Shown here piece after piece: positions 8,023 to 16,401 of a stretch of 64,000 bases of DNA; position 1 is the stretch's first letter, and the number at the start of each line of letters is the position of its first letter. Position numbers and translations under genes: made by a program. Origin of the DNA: Streptomyces sp. NBC_01408 (GTDB lineage: Bacteria; Actinomycetota; Actinomycetes; Streptomycetales; Streptomycetaceae); NCBI RefSeq assembly GCF_026340255.1, contig NZ_JAPEPJ010000001.1, positions 1-64,000 of the forward strand, written 5' to 3'. The notes below the pieces were generated by a model. The model ran no database searches, was not told where the DNA came from, and saw only the letters and a list, made by a program, of their open reading frames with translations.

Positions 8023-8786
8023 GCCTGGTCTCCGTCCGCGTGCTCGGTGGTACCGGTGCCGGGGACCTGACCCGCCGGGCCGTCGATGGCGGCGTCCCGG
8101 TGCACGTCAGTGCCCAGGTAGCCGCAGGCCGCCGCGCGGCGCAGGGCCTCTTCCTTGGCGCCCGGGGCGTCCAGGGGCCCGTCGACCAGGCCGGCGAAGC
8201 CGATCGCGATGCGGTCGCCGCCGATGGGGACCAGCCCGACCTCGCCCTCGCCGTGCGGGTCGAACCGTACGGAGGAGCCCGCCGGGACGCACAGCCGCAT
8301 CCCGTAGGCCGCGGCGCGGTCGAAGTCCAGGCGCGGGTTGGCCTCGAAGAAGTGGAAGTGGGAGGTGACGCTGACCGGCACGGCGGCGGTGTTGCGCACG
8401 CGCAGGTGCAGGACGGGCTCCGGCTGGGGGGCGCCGGGGCCGGGGACGATCGCACCCGGGGCGTCGTCGCCCAGCGAGGCGGCGCCCTGGATGGGGGACG
8501 AGACCACCGCGAGGCGGGATCCGTCGTCGAAGACGGCCTCCACGTGCACCTCGGTGACCACGTCGGCGACGCCGGGCAGGACGTCGCCGGGGCCCAGCAC
8601 GCTGCGGGCCTCCTCGATGGCCTCCGCCAGCCGCTTGCCGTCGCGGGCGGCCTCGCAGACCGTGTCCGCGATCAGCGCGGTGGCCTCCGGGACGTTGAGC
8701 CTCAGGCCCCGGGCCCGCCGGGCCCTGGCCAGTTCCGCTGCGCTGCGGAGCAGCAGCCGGTCGCGCTCCGTAGGGGTCAGCCGCAC
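8019..8786 (-). CDS. ureAB: fused urease gamma-beta subunit
   Basis: A 255-residue protein. Residues 1-100 are UreA (gamma): RLTPTERDRLLLRSAAELA, LNVPEATALIADTVCEAARDGK and the VPEM-like linker. From about 105 the UreB (beta) domain follows, with VRNTAAVPVSVTSHFHFFEAN and AAYGMRLCVPAGSSVRF. Such fusions occur in some actinobacterial and Helicobacter ureases. The start is GTG 8786, preceded by GGTGG. It is the first gene of the minus-strand operon ureAB-ureC-agmatine deiminase-tetR, divergent from a permease gene across 165 bases that contain operator-like palindromes. Confidence 0.9.
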   Translation of the reverse strand: MRLTPTERDRLLLRSAAELARARRARGLRLNVPEATALIADTVCEAARDGKRLAEAIEEARSVLGPGDVLPGVADVVTEVHVEAVFDDGSRLAVVSSPIQGAASLGDDAPGAIVPGPGAPQPEPVLHLRVRNTAAVPVSVTSHFHFFEANPRLDFDRAAAYGMRLCVPAGSSVRFDPHGEGEVGLVPIGGDRIAIGFAGLVDGPLDAPGAKEEALRRAAACGYLGTDVHRDAAIDGPAGQVPGTGTTEHADGDQA

Positions 8787-8814
8787 GCCGATCCACCACC
8801 TCTTGAGTCGATGG

Positions 8815-8900
8815 GTTAGAGCATCACTCTAACTCTTCATTTCCTTGCTGGGAATCATTGACCTGGGCGCAAGGCTTGAGTCACATTGAGTGTCGCTCAA
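8815..8900. promoter_or_regulatory. operator-like palindromes between ureAB and the permease
   Basis: Two elements are visible. GTTAGAG-N5-CTCTAAC spans 8815-8833 with perfect seven-base arms, near the ureAB start. TTGAG-N5-CTCAA spans 8886-8900, with a further TTGAG at 8876-8880, near the permease start. One element per divergent promoter fits a shared regulator, most simply the TetR protein encoded at the end of the operon. Confidence 0.5.
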
Positions 8901-8951
8901 ATACCTTGCATCCCTCCTGTACCCCCGCCGCCCTGCCAAGGGAGTCCCCCT

Positions 8952-10379
8952 ATGCCCATCGAACAGCGCGGAGTCGACACCATCCCCGAGGAGGAGCGGA
9001 CGAGCGGTCCTCGCGACCTGGTCTCGATCCTGCTCGGCTCCAACCTCTGCCTCGGCGTGATCGTCTTCGGCTGGCTGCCCCCGTCCTTCGGACTGGGCCT
9101 GTGGCCCTCGGTCACCGCCATCGTGACCGGCACCCTCGTCGGCATCGCCTTCACCGCGCCGCTCGCGCTGGTCTCGCTGCGGACCGGCACCAACCTCTCC
9201 ACCTCCAGCGGAGCCCAGTTCGGCGTCCGCGGCCGCCTGGTCGGCTCGGTGGTCGGCCTGCTGCTCTCCCTCGGCTACACGGCGCTCACCCTGTGGATCG
9301 GCGGCGACGTGATGGTCGGCGTCCTCTCCCGGCTCACCGGCCTCCCGGACACCGGCGTCTCACGGGCCGTGATGTACGGGGCCCTGGCCGTGTTCACCGT
9401 CGTCGCGGCCGTCTTCGGCTACCGGCTGCTGCTGCGCATGAGCAAGATCCTGTCCGTCGGGATGCTCGTCCTGCTGGCCGTCGGCGTCTTCGCCTACGCC
9501 GGGGACTTCACCACCGCCGCGCCGCCGGAGACCCCGTACCTGCTCGGCTCCTTCTGGCCGACCTGGCTGCTCGCGACCGTCGCCGCCGGCCTCAGCGGCC
9601 CCGTCGCCTTCATCACCCTGCTCGGCGACTACACCCGCTACATCTCCCCGCGCAGGCACGGCTCCCGCAAGGTGCTGTGGGCCACCGGCCTCGGCCTGCT
9701 GGCCGGGCTGCTGATACCCCAGCTGTTCGGCACCTACACCGCGCTCGCCGCCCGGGCCGGCGCCGACTACTCCGGTCCGCTGGTCGAGGCCGCGCCGTTC
9801 TGGTACCTGGTGCCGCTGCTCGCCGCGGCCGCGGCCGGCTCGGTGGGCAACGCCGGCCTGATGCTGTACTCGATGGGCCTCGACCTCGACGCGATCGTGC
9901 CCAGGGCCACCCGGACCACCGCCACGCTGGTCGCCGCGGCCGTCGCCACCGCCTTCGTCTTCATCGGCTCCTTCGAGTGGGACGTGCAGTCCGCGATGAC
10001 CTCGTTCGTCCTGCTGCTGACCGCGCTCGGCACCCCGTGGGCCGTGATCACCCTCATCGGCTACGTGCGCTGCCGCGGCCGGTACGACGCCGACGCCCTC
10101 CAGGTCTTCAACCGCCGCTCCGTCGGCGGGATCTACTGGTACCGGGGCGGCTGGAACGTGGCCGCCACCGCCTCCTGGGCGATCGGCGCCGGGGTGGGCC
10201 TGCTCTCCGTGACCACCCCCTTCTACCAGGGCCCGCTGCTCTCCCTCACCGGCGGCGTGGACTGCTCCTTCGTCCTGTCCGGCCTGGCGGGCGCGCTGGT
10301 CTACACGGCCCTGACCGCCCGCAGCGCACCGGCACCGGCCCCCGCCGGCGCCGCGGCCGAGGAGCCGGCCGCCGTGTAG
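8952..10379 (+). CDS. NCS1-family nucleobase/allantoin-type permease
   Basis: A 475-residue membrane protein with about 12 hydrophobic segments and the NCS1 family layout (purine, cytosine, hydantoin, allantoin or thiamine transporters, proton- or sodium-coupled). The cytoplasmic N-terminus (about 30 residues) is followed by LLGSNLCLGVIVFGWLPPSFGLG, and the FITLLGDYTRYISPR segment is typical of the family. ATG 8952 has GGGAG seven bases upstream. It is divergent from the urease operon, so its substrate is probably a nitrogen-rich compound feeding that pathway. The sequence alone does not fix the substrate. Confidence 0.85.
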   Translation: MPIEQRGVDTIPEEERTSGPRDLVSILLGSNLCLGVIVFGWLPPSFGLGLWPSVTAIVTGTLVGIAFTAPLALVSLRTGTNLSTSSGAQFGVRGRLVGSVVGLLLSLGYTALTLWIGGDVMVGVLSRLTGLPDTGVSRAVMYGALAVFTVVAAVFGYRLLLRMSKILSVGMLVLLAVGVFAYAGDFTTAAPPETPYLLGSFWPTWLLATVAAGLSGPVAFITLLGDYTRYISPRRHGSRKVLWATGLGLLAGLLIPQLFGTYTALAARAGADYSGPLVEAAPFWYLVPLLAAAAAGSVGNAGLMLYSMGLDLDAIVPRATRTTATLVAAAVATAFVFIGSFEWDVQSAMTSFVLLLTALGTPWAVITLIGYVRCRGRYDADALQVFNRRSVGGIYWYRGGWNVAATASWAIGAGVGLLSVTTPFYQGPLLSLTGGVDCSFVLSGLAGALVYTALTARSAPAPAPAGAAAEEPAAV

Positions 10380-10385
10380 GGCTCC

Positions 10386-10443
10386 CCGTACGTACGAAGG
10401 CCCGCGCTCCTGGGATCAGGGGCGCGGGCCTTCGTACGTACGG
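10386..10443. terminator. long bidirectional terminator
   Basis: Perfect 22-base arms (10386-10407 and 10422-10443) around a 14-base loop lie between the permease stop and the convergent ilvE stop, which is 12 bases away. The arms contain CGTACGTACG and GGCCCGCGC blocks. Confidence 0.8.
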
Positions 10444-10454
10444 AAGGAGACGAC

Positions 10455-11540
10455 CTAGCCGAGCGGGTGCATCCAGCCGTGGCTGTCGGCGGCCTGGCCG
10501 GTCTGGAGGTCCAGCAGGGCCTTGCGGAGCTTGAGGGTGACCTCGCCGGGCTCGCCGTTGCCCTGGGTCCAGTCGGCGCGCTCGGACTTGACCGAGCCGA
10601 CCGGGGTGATGCAGGCGGCGGTGCCGCAGGCGAAGACCTCGGTCAGGGTGCCGTTCTCGTTGTCGCGCTTCCAGTCCTCGGTGGTGATCCGGCCCTCCTC
10701 GGCGGTGTAGCCGAGGTCGCGGGCGATGGTGAGGAGGGAGTCGCGGGTGATGCCGGGAAGCAGCGAACCGGTCAGCTCCGGGGTGACGATGCGGTCGCCG
10801 TACACGAAGTACAGGTTCATGCCGCCCATTTCCTCGATCCAGCGGTGCTCGACGGCGTCGAGCCAGACCACCTGGTCGCAGCCGTGCGAGGCGGCCTGGG
10901 CCTGGGCGACGAGCGAGGCCGCGTAGTTGCCGCCGGTCTTGGCCGCGCCGGTGCCGCCCTTGACCGCGCGGACGTACTCCTCGGAGAGCCAGACCGAGAC
11001 GGGCTTGACGCCGCCGGGGAAGTACGCGCCGGCGGGCGAGGCGATCACGATGAAGAGGAACTCGTTGGCGGGGCGGACGCCGAGGCCGACCTCGCTGGCG
11101 AACATGAACGGCCGCAGGTACAGGGAGGCCTCGCCGGAGTCCGGAACCCAGGCGCGTTCCTGCTTGATGAGCGCATCGCAGGCCTCGATGAACAGCTCGG
11201 CCGGCAGCTCCGGCATCGCCATGCGGCGCGCGGAGGCCTGGAAGCGCTCGGCGTTGGCCCGCGGGCGGAAGGTGGCGACGGTGCCGTCGGGCTGGCGGTA
11301 GGCCTTGAGACCCTCGAAGATCGTCTGCGCGTAGTGCAGGGTCATGTTCGCTGGGTCGATGGACAGCGGCGCGTACGGGACCAACTCGGCGTCGTGCCAG
11401 CCGCGGCCCTCGGTCCACTTGATCGTCACCATGTGGTCGGTGAAGTGGCGGCCGAAGCCGGGGCTGGCCAGGATCGCCTCGCGCTCCGCGTCGGACAGCG
11501 GGTTCGAGGAGGGCTTGAGCTCGATCGTGGGCATCGTCAT
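10455..11540 (-). CDS. ilvE: branched-chain amino acid aminotransferase
   Basis: A 361-residue fold-type IV PLP enzyme doing the last step of Ile/Val/Leu synthesis (2-oxo acid plus glutamate). The catalytic lysine is in [24 protein letters not shown] and [13 protein letters not shown] are family motifs for substrate and phosphate binding. ATG 11540 was chosen because AAGGA lies nine bases upstream; the frame stays open further upstream but without family similarity. leuB lies upstream in the same direction, with a terminator between, so ilvE probably has its own promoter in 11541-11712. Confidence 0.95.
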   Translation of the reverse strand: MTMPTIELKPSSNPLSDAEREAILASPGFGRHFTDHMVTIKWTEGRGWHDAELVPYAPLSIDPANMTLHYAQTIFEGLKAYRQPDGTVATFRPRANAERFQASARRMAMPELPAELFIEACDALIKQERAWVPDSGEASLYLRPFMFASEVGLGVRPANEFLFIVIASPAGAYFPGGVKPVSVWLSEEYVRAVKGGTGAAKTGGNYAASLVAQAQAASHGCDQVVWLDAVEHRWIEEMGGMNLYFVYGDRIVTPELTGSLLPGITRDSLLTIARDLGYTAEEGRITTEDWKRDNENGTLTEVFACGTAACITPVGSVKSERADWTQGNGEPGEVTLKLRKALLDLQTGQAADSHGWMHPLG

Positions 11541-11712
11541 GAGTGCTTGTCCTTCACCGGTTGTGTATGGCGGACCGCGCTCACGGCGTACTAGGACGTC
11601 CGAGCTTCCCCGTATTCCGCGGCCTCGCGTTCGATTATCGCGCGCATGGAGGCTTCGGTGAAATGGGGGATGCGGCCCAGGGGAGATGGTGACACCCGGG
11701 GCCGCACAGGAA

Positions 11713-11744
11713 AAGCCGCCGGGCATCTTGTTGCCTGGCGGCTT
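11713..11744 (-). terminator. terminator behind leuB
   Basis: AAGCCGCCGGGCA (11713-11725) and TGCCTGGCGGCTT (11732-11744) pair with one mismatch across six bases. On the minus strand the stem is followed by TTTTCC. It lies 21 bases after the leuB stop. Confidence 0.7.
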
Positions 11745-11765
11745 CCCGAGGTCGAGCTGCCAGGG

Positions 11766-12806
11766 TCAGCCGGCTACTCGGGCGGCGAGGGCGTCGCCGA
11801 TCTCGTCGGTGGAGCGGAAGGTGCCGTCGCGCTCGGCCAGGTCGACGGAGACCGCGTCCTCGATGCGGGCGGCCTGGGGCTCGTAGCCGAGGTGGCGCAG
11901 CAGGAGGGCGACGGAGAGGATCGTCGCGGTCGGGTCGGCCTTGCCGGTGCCTGCGATGTCCGGGGCAGAGCCGTGGACGGGCTCGAACATGGACGGGAAG
12001 GCGCCGGTCGGGTTGATGTTCCCGGAGGCGGCGAGGCCGATGCCGCCGGTCACGGCGGCGGCCAGGTCGGTGAGGATGTCACCGAAGAGGTTGTCCGTGA
12101 CGATGACGTCGAAGCGCTCGGGCTGGGTGACGAAGAAGATCGTCGCGGCGTCGACGTGCAGGTAGTCGGTGGTGACCTCGGGGTACTCCTGGCCGACCTT
12201 GTCGAAGATGTTCTTCCACAGGTGGCCGGCGTACACGAGGACGTTGTTCTTGTGGACCAGCGTCAGCTTCTTGCGGGGGCGGGCGTTCGCCCGCTCGTAC
12301 GCGTCACGGACGACGCGCTCGACGCCGTACGCGGTGTTGAGGCTGACCTCGGTGGCCACCTCGGCGGGGGTGCCGGTGCGCAGGCTGCCGCCGTTGCCGG
12401 TGTACGGGCCTTCGGTGCCCTCGCGGACCACGACGAAGTCGATCTCCGGACGGCCGGCCAGCGGGGTGGCGGTGTTCGGGAACAGCTTCGACGGGCGCAG
12501 GTTGATGAAGTGGTCGAAGGCGAAGCGGAGCTTCAGCAGCAGACCGCGCTCCAGCACGCCGGACGGGACCGAGGGGTCGCCGATGGCGCCCAGCAGGATC
12601 GCGTCGTGGCGCTTGAGGGCTTCGAGCTCCTCGTCCGGGAGGGTCTCACCGGTGCGGTGCCAGCGCTGGGCGCCGAGGTCGTATTCCTTGGTCTCCAGCT
12701 TCACATCCTGGGGCAGGACCGCGGTAAGGACCTTGAGTCCCTGAGCCACGACTTCCTGGCCGATGCCATCACCGGGGATCACTGCGAGATTGATGCTGGT
12801 CGACAT
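11766..12806 (-). CDS. leuB: 3-isopropylmalate dehydrogenase
   Basis: A 346-residue NAD-dependent decarboxylating dehydrogenase of leucine synthesis. It starts [16 protein letters not shown], has the [14 protein letters not shown] substrate loop, the catalytic Lys in [12 protein letters not shown], and the metal-binding aspartates in [19 protein letters not shown]. The [16 protein letters not shown] segment near the C-terminus binds NAD. ATG 12806 is preferred over an in-frame upstream ATG because family members start with [12 protein letters not shown] nested inverted repeat 38-70 bases upstream is a candidate operator. Confidence 0.95.
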   Translation of the reverse strand: MSTSINLAVIPGDGIGQEVVAQGLKVLTAVLPQDVKLETKEYDLGAQRWHRTGETLPDEELEALKRHDAILLGAIGDPSVPSGVLERGLLLKLRFAFDHFINLRPSKLFPNTATPLAGRPEIDFVVVREGTEGPYTGNGGSLRTGTPAEVATEVSLNTAYGVERVVRDAYERANARPRKKLTLVHKNNVLVYAGHLWKNIFDKVGQEYPEVTTDYLHVDAATIFFVTQPERFDVIVTDNLFGDILTDLAAAVTGGIGLAASGNINPTGAFPSMFEPVHGSAPDIAGTGKADPTATILSVALLLRHLGYEPQAARIEDAVSVDLAERDGTFRSTDEIGDALAARVAG

Positions 12807-12843
12807 GGCGAAACCGTACTCCGTGTCCCAGCCCTCAGACATA

Positions 12844-12876
12844 TTGCGTCCAGCATTTGGACCAATCGGGACGCAA
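12844..12876. promoter_or_regulatory. nested inverted repeat upstream of leuB
   Basis: The outer arms TTGCGTCC (12844-12851) and GGACGCAA (12869-12876) enclose a second inverted repeat GTCCA-N5-TGGAC (12848-12862). The position, 38-70 bases before the leuB start, fits an operator. A branched-chain amino acid regulator such as the IclR-type NdgR/AreB is a reasonable guess but not shown. Confidence 0.45.
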
Positions 12877-12904
12877 CATGTCCGGGCGGGCCAGTGGTCG
12901 GGGG

Positions 12905-13036
12905 TCAGTGGCCGGTCGAGCCGCCGTTGTCGCGGCGGTCGAGGGCCCGCTGGAGGGCTGCGGCGGCGTTCTTGCGGTCGGCGTCGGCCGTGGAGGAGTG
13001 GCGGACGCGGCGGACGGCAGCGGAGGTGGGGGTCAT
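12905..13036 (-). CDS. small basic protein of 43 residues
   Basis: The frame from ATG 13036 to TGA 12905 encodes a 43-residue Ala/Arg-rich protein starting [20 protein letters not shown] and ending in NGGSTGH, with a central helix containing [22 protein letters not shown] sits nine bases before the ATG, an excellent ribosome site, and codon third positions are almost all G or C. It lies about 100 bases upstream of leuB in the same direction. No known domain; the amphipathic, basic composition would suit binding to nucleic acid or another protein, but that is speculation. Confidence 0.65.
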   Translation of the reverse strand: MTPTSAAVRRVRHSSTADADRKNAAAALQRALDRRDNGGSTGH

Positions 13037-13731
13037 ATGGATCGACTCCTTGAGATCACGGCGTGGCCGGGCCACGGATGAGGGGTTCCTTCAAGGCGCC
13101 GGAAGAGGCGGGGAGCGGTGCGCCGCAGGGGTTGCCTGCCAGGGGCGCGCGCTCTCGACCGCCATTCGCCTGATCGGCGAGACGTTCGGCTCCTACAAAG
13201 CTAGGGCAGGTCCCGCTGTATGTCTTCGCAATTACTCGGACTTCCTACTATCTGAGACGCCCAACCCCTCGGTAGGCCCCCTCCGCAGGCTCCTCTTCGA
13301 GCCCTTCCCGGACCGAAATTCCCTGATCAGAGCCCTTGCGGCCAGGACGGCGGCCCGTTCCGGCGGGGTGACGTATCCCACCTGACTCACCGGCCTCCGG
13401 AGTCACCCGGACCGGTGAACTCCACCGCCTCCCCCGCCCCGTGGGGCGCCGGCCCGGGGCGGGGCCGCCCTTCGCCCGGACGGGGCATTGGTTCGGAATC
13501 ACACCAATCTTCGGGAGGGCCGGGGCAGGGACTCGACCACTCGGCGGGCGCCCTCCCGGGCCTGTCCCACGGGGAGAATCCGGGCAGGGCGCCCGTCCGG
13601 AGCGGCGGCCGTTTCCAGCCACCCGGATGTTCACCGACTTCTTACCGCACGGCTGTAGACCTTTGGGCCGGGCACCGCCACTCTTGCCGTCGATGTGCCA
13701 GCGGGGCACTTGAGTTGGAGGCGAGGGGCCA
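13037..13731. other. 695-base gene-free stretch before the phospholipase C gene
   Basis: No reading frame with a ribosome site and coding-type composition was found on either strand. It holds the promoter side of the 43-residue gene, an AT-richer patch around 13200-13255, an inverted repeat ATTGGT-N10-ACCAAT (13490-13511) and a possible PHO box at 13629-13646. Confidence 0.5.
13629..13646 (+). promoter_or_regulatory. possible PHO box of the phospholipase C gene
   Basis: GTTCACC (13629-13635) matches the conserved heptamer of Streptomyces PhoP direct repeat units exactly. Eleven bases on, TCTTACC (13640-13646) is a weak second unit (4 of 7). TAGACC at 13656-13661 could be the -10, with the PHO box in the -35 position, as in PhoP-activated promoters. 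Confidence 0.4.
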
Positions 13732-15762
13732 GTGACACCGATCAGCCGCAGAGGGTTCGTGGGAATCGGCGCCGGGCTGGTGGCGGGGGCGGCCGTGCCC
13801 GCGCTCACGCCGACGGCGGCCGCGGCCGCGGCCGCGGCGACCGGCACCATCACCGATGTGAAGCACGTGGTGATCCTGATGCAGGAGAACCGCAGCTTCG
13901 ACCACTACTTCGGCAGGCTCAAGGGTGTCCGCGGCTTCGGCGACCGCGCCGCCGGCAACATCCCGGGCGGCTGGGGCATGTTCAACCAGCCCAACTGGGG
14001 CGGCCGCCAGTACCCGTGGAAGCTCGCCGCCACCCCGCCGGCGGGCGGCGTCGACGGCGAGACCCTGGCGCAGTGCAACGGCGACCTCCCGCACAGCTGG
14101 ACCTCGCAGCACGCCGCCTGGAACAAGGGCCGGATGGACAACTGGGTCCTGGGCGTCGGAAACACCCGCACCCTCGGCTACCTGGACCGCGGCGACATAC
14201 CCTTCCACTACGGCCTCGCCGACAACTACACCGTCTGCGACGCCTACTTCTGCTCCGCGCTCAGCGCGACCGGCCCCAACCGCACCTTCCTGTGGAGCGG
14301 CAAGATCGACGCCTCCAGCAAGGACGGCGGCGACGAGTCCGGGCTGACCTGGGAGACGTACGCGGAGGCCCTCCAGCGGGCCGGCATGAGCTGGAAGGTC
14401 TACCAGAACGCCCAGGACAACTACGGGGACAACGGTCTGGCGTACTTCAAGAAGTTCACGGACGCCGCCCCCGGCAACCCGCTGCACGACCGCGGCATGT
14501 CCTCCGTCCCGCGCGTCACGGGCTCCACCCCGGACGACATCGCGGCCGCCATCCGCGCCGACGTCCTCGCGGGCACCCTCCCCCAGGTCTCCTGGGTCGT
14601 GGCCAACGAGGCCTTCTCCGAGCACCCGTACGCCCCGCCCGGCGACGGCGCGCACTTCGTGGACCTGGTCTACCGCGCGCTGGCCGCGAACCCGGAGGTC
14701 TTCGACTCCACGGTCCTCTTCCTCAACTACGACGAGAACGACGGGTTCTTCGACCACGTGCCGCCGCCGGTCGCCCCGCCCGGCACCCCCGGCGAGTACC
14801 TGGACGGCCTCCCGATCGGTCTGGGTTTCCGGGTACCGATGATCGTGATGTCCCCGTGGACGCGCGGCGGCTTCGTGAGCTCGGAGGTCTTCGACCACAC
14901 CTCGGTGCTGCGGTTCATGGAGACCTGGACGGCCGCCCTCGGCACCCCGGCCACCTGCCCGAACATCAGCGCGTGGCGCCGCAAGGTCACCGGCGACCTG
15001 ACCGGGGTCTTCGACTTCGCGCACCCGGTCTACGGGGTCCCCGCGGGCCTGCCGTCCACCGCCAAGGTCATCGGCCAGGCGACCTGCGGCCCGCTCCCCA
15101 ACCCGGTGCCGCAGGACAACGCCCTCCCGGCGCAGGAGCCCGGCACCCGCCCGGCGCGGGCCCTCCCCTACCAGGTGAACGGTAATCTGGACCGACTGGA
15201 GTTCGGCTCGGCGGGCAAGATCCTGGCCTGGTTCTCGATGACGAACCAGGGGGCGCAGGCCACGCGGGCGGCGCACTTCTCGATCCACCCGCACCAGCAC
15301 CGGGACACGGCCGCCTGGCAGTACACGGTGGACGCCGGGGCCACGGCTTCGGACTACTTCAACATCGGCCTGGGCCACGGCTCCGGCAAGTACGACATCT
15401 CGATGCACGGCCCGAACCGCTTCCTGCGCCGCTTCACCGGTGACGCCTCGAAGCCGGGCAAGGCGGTCGAGGTGGCGGCCCGCTTCGCGGTCGAGCCGGG
15501 CTCCGGCAAGACGGCGGTCTACTTCAAGATGACCAACACCTCCGCCGCCCCGGTCACCTTCACCATCCGCGCGAACGCCTACCGCACGGACGGTCCGTGG
15601 ACCTACACCGTCCCGGCGAACTCCTCCCGCGAGGACTACTTCAACGCCGTGGCCTACAGCAACGGCTGGTACGACTTCACGATCCTGGCCGACTCCGACG
15701 GCACCTGGTCGCGCCGCTACACGGGCCACATCGAGTCGGGCGCCCCGAGCATCTCGGGCTAG
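13732..15762 (+). CDS. Tat-exported phosphocholine-specific phospholipase C
   Basis: A 676-residue secreted enzyme that hydrolyses phosphatidylcholine or sphingomyelin-type lipids. It starts at GTG 13732 behind GGAGGCGAGG. The twin-arginine signal SRRGFVG (residues 5-11) is followed by a hydrophobic core and an Ala-rich cleavage region ending near residue 38. The catalytic domain begins with VVILMQENRSFDHYFG (nucleophile/metal region), and LNYDENDGFFDHV is the second metal motif of the acid phosphatase/phosphoesterase superfamily. Residues about 485-676 hold two copies of the C-terminal DUF756 beta domain. Monocistronic; phosphate starvation control is possible through the upstream PHO-like repeat. 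Confidence 0.92.
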   Translation: MTPISRRGFVGIGAGLVAGAAVPALTPTAAAAAAAATGTITDVKHVVILMQENRSFDHYFGRLKGVRGFGDRAAGNIPGGWGMFNQPNWGGRQYPWKLAATPPAGGVDGETLAQCNGDLPHSWTSQHAAWNKGRMDNWVLGVGNTRTLGYLDRGDIPFHYGLADNYTVCDAYFCSALSATGPNRTFLWSGKIDASSKDGGDESGLTWETYAEALQRAGMSWKVYQNAQDNYGDNGLAYFKKFTDAAPGNPLHDRGMSSVPRVTGSTPDDIAAAIRADVLAGTLPQVSWVVANEAFSEHPYAPPGDGAHFVDLVYRALAANPEVFDSTVLFLNYDENDGFFDHVPPPVAPPGTPGEYLDGLPIGLGFRVPMIVMSPWTRGGFVSSEVFDHTSVLRFMETWTAALGTPATCPNISAWRRKVTGDLTGVFDFAHPVYGVPAGLPSTAKVIGQATCGPLPNPVPQDNALPAQEPGTRPARALPYQVNGNLDRLEFGSAGKILAWFSMTNQGAQATRAAHFSIHPHQHRDTAAWQYTVDAGATASDYFNIGLGHGSGKYDISMHGPNRFLRRFTGDASKPGKAVEVAARFAVEPGSGKTAVYFKMTNTSAAPVTFTIRANAYRTDGPWTYTVPANSSREDYFNAVAYSNGWYDFTILADSDGTWSRRYTGHIESGAPSISG

Positions 15763-15778
15763 CGCGCCGCCGGCCCGG

Positions 15779-16324
15779 CTACAGCACGTCCCCGTCCCGC
15801 CAGTCGAAGTCGAGCCGCCCGGCGGGGTCCAGCCGGACCCCGCCGGGCGGCTGCCACACGTAGGTGGAGCCCTCCTCCTCGGCCAGCCGCTCGGGGCCGT
15901 CCGGCCCGAGGACCCCGATCGGCCCGGGATGCGGGCTCCAGCCCCGGCTCTCGTACAGGGCCGCCCCGGCCTCGGACGCCGAAAGCGCGCCCAGTACGTA
16001 GGCCCCGCCGATCACCCGTTCCAGGTCGGCCATCACCATCCCGGCGAATCCGCGCCGGCGCCGGTCGGCGCGGACGGCCACGGCCTCCACGTATCCGGTG
16101 CGCAGGGCCCGGCCGCCGTGCACGACCCGCCGCTGCACCACGCTCCCGTGGGCCACGAGCGCGCCGCCCTCGTACAGCAGGGCGTGCATCCCGCCGAGCC
16201 CGTGCTCGAAGTCCTCGTCGGAGAAGTCCCCGTCGAACGCCGCGTCGAGGAGGGCCCGGACCTCCTCCAGGGTGCCGGGGCCCAATTGGGAGGTGTGCGC
16301 GAGGCGTGTCCGTGTATCGGTCAT
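15779..16324 (-). CDS. aminoglycoside 2'-N-acetyltransferase-like GNAT protein
   Basis: A 181-residue GNAT protein; ATG 16324 gives the usual AAC(2')-I length, whereas the longer frame adds unrelated residues. Resemblance to AAC(2')-I is strong along its length: FSDEDFEHGLGGMHALLYEGGALVAHGSVVQRR, then ALRTGYVEAVAVRADRRRRG for acetyl-CoA, GALSASEAGAALYESRGW, and the C-terminal DFDWRDGDVL. The family acetylates the 2'-amino group of aminoglycosides such as gentamicin or kasugamycin-like substrates. It may be an intrinsic resistance gene or have a housekeeping substrate, as in mycobacteria. It is divergent from the nitroreductase gene. Confidence 0.82.
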   Translation of the reverse strand: MTDTRTRLAHTSQLGPGTLEEVRALLDAAFDGDFSDEDFEHGLGGMHALLYEGGALVAHGSVVQRRVVHGGRALRTGYVEAVAVRADRRRRGFAGMVMADLERVIGGAYVLGALSASEAGAALYESRGWSPHPGPIGVLGPDGPERLAEEEGSTYVWQPPGGVRLDPAGRLDFDWRDGDVL

Positions 16325-16401
16325 GGAACCAGTGTCCTCCCGCCACGATTCGGCCTGCATCTCCCTGGCCGTCCGCAGGTCCGCGCCAGGACACTCGCTC
16401 C

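Noticed and set aside
13490..13511. ATTGGT-N10-ACCAAT inverted repeat before the phospholipase gene
   Set aside because: Arms are only six bases, the spacer is long, and the site is about 220 bases from the gene; not strong enough to call an operator.
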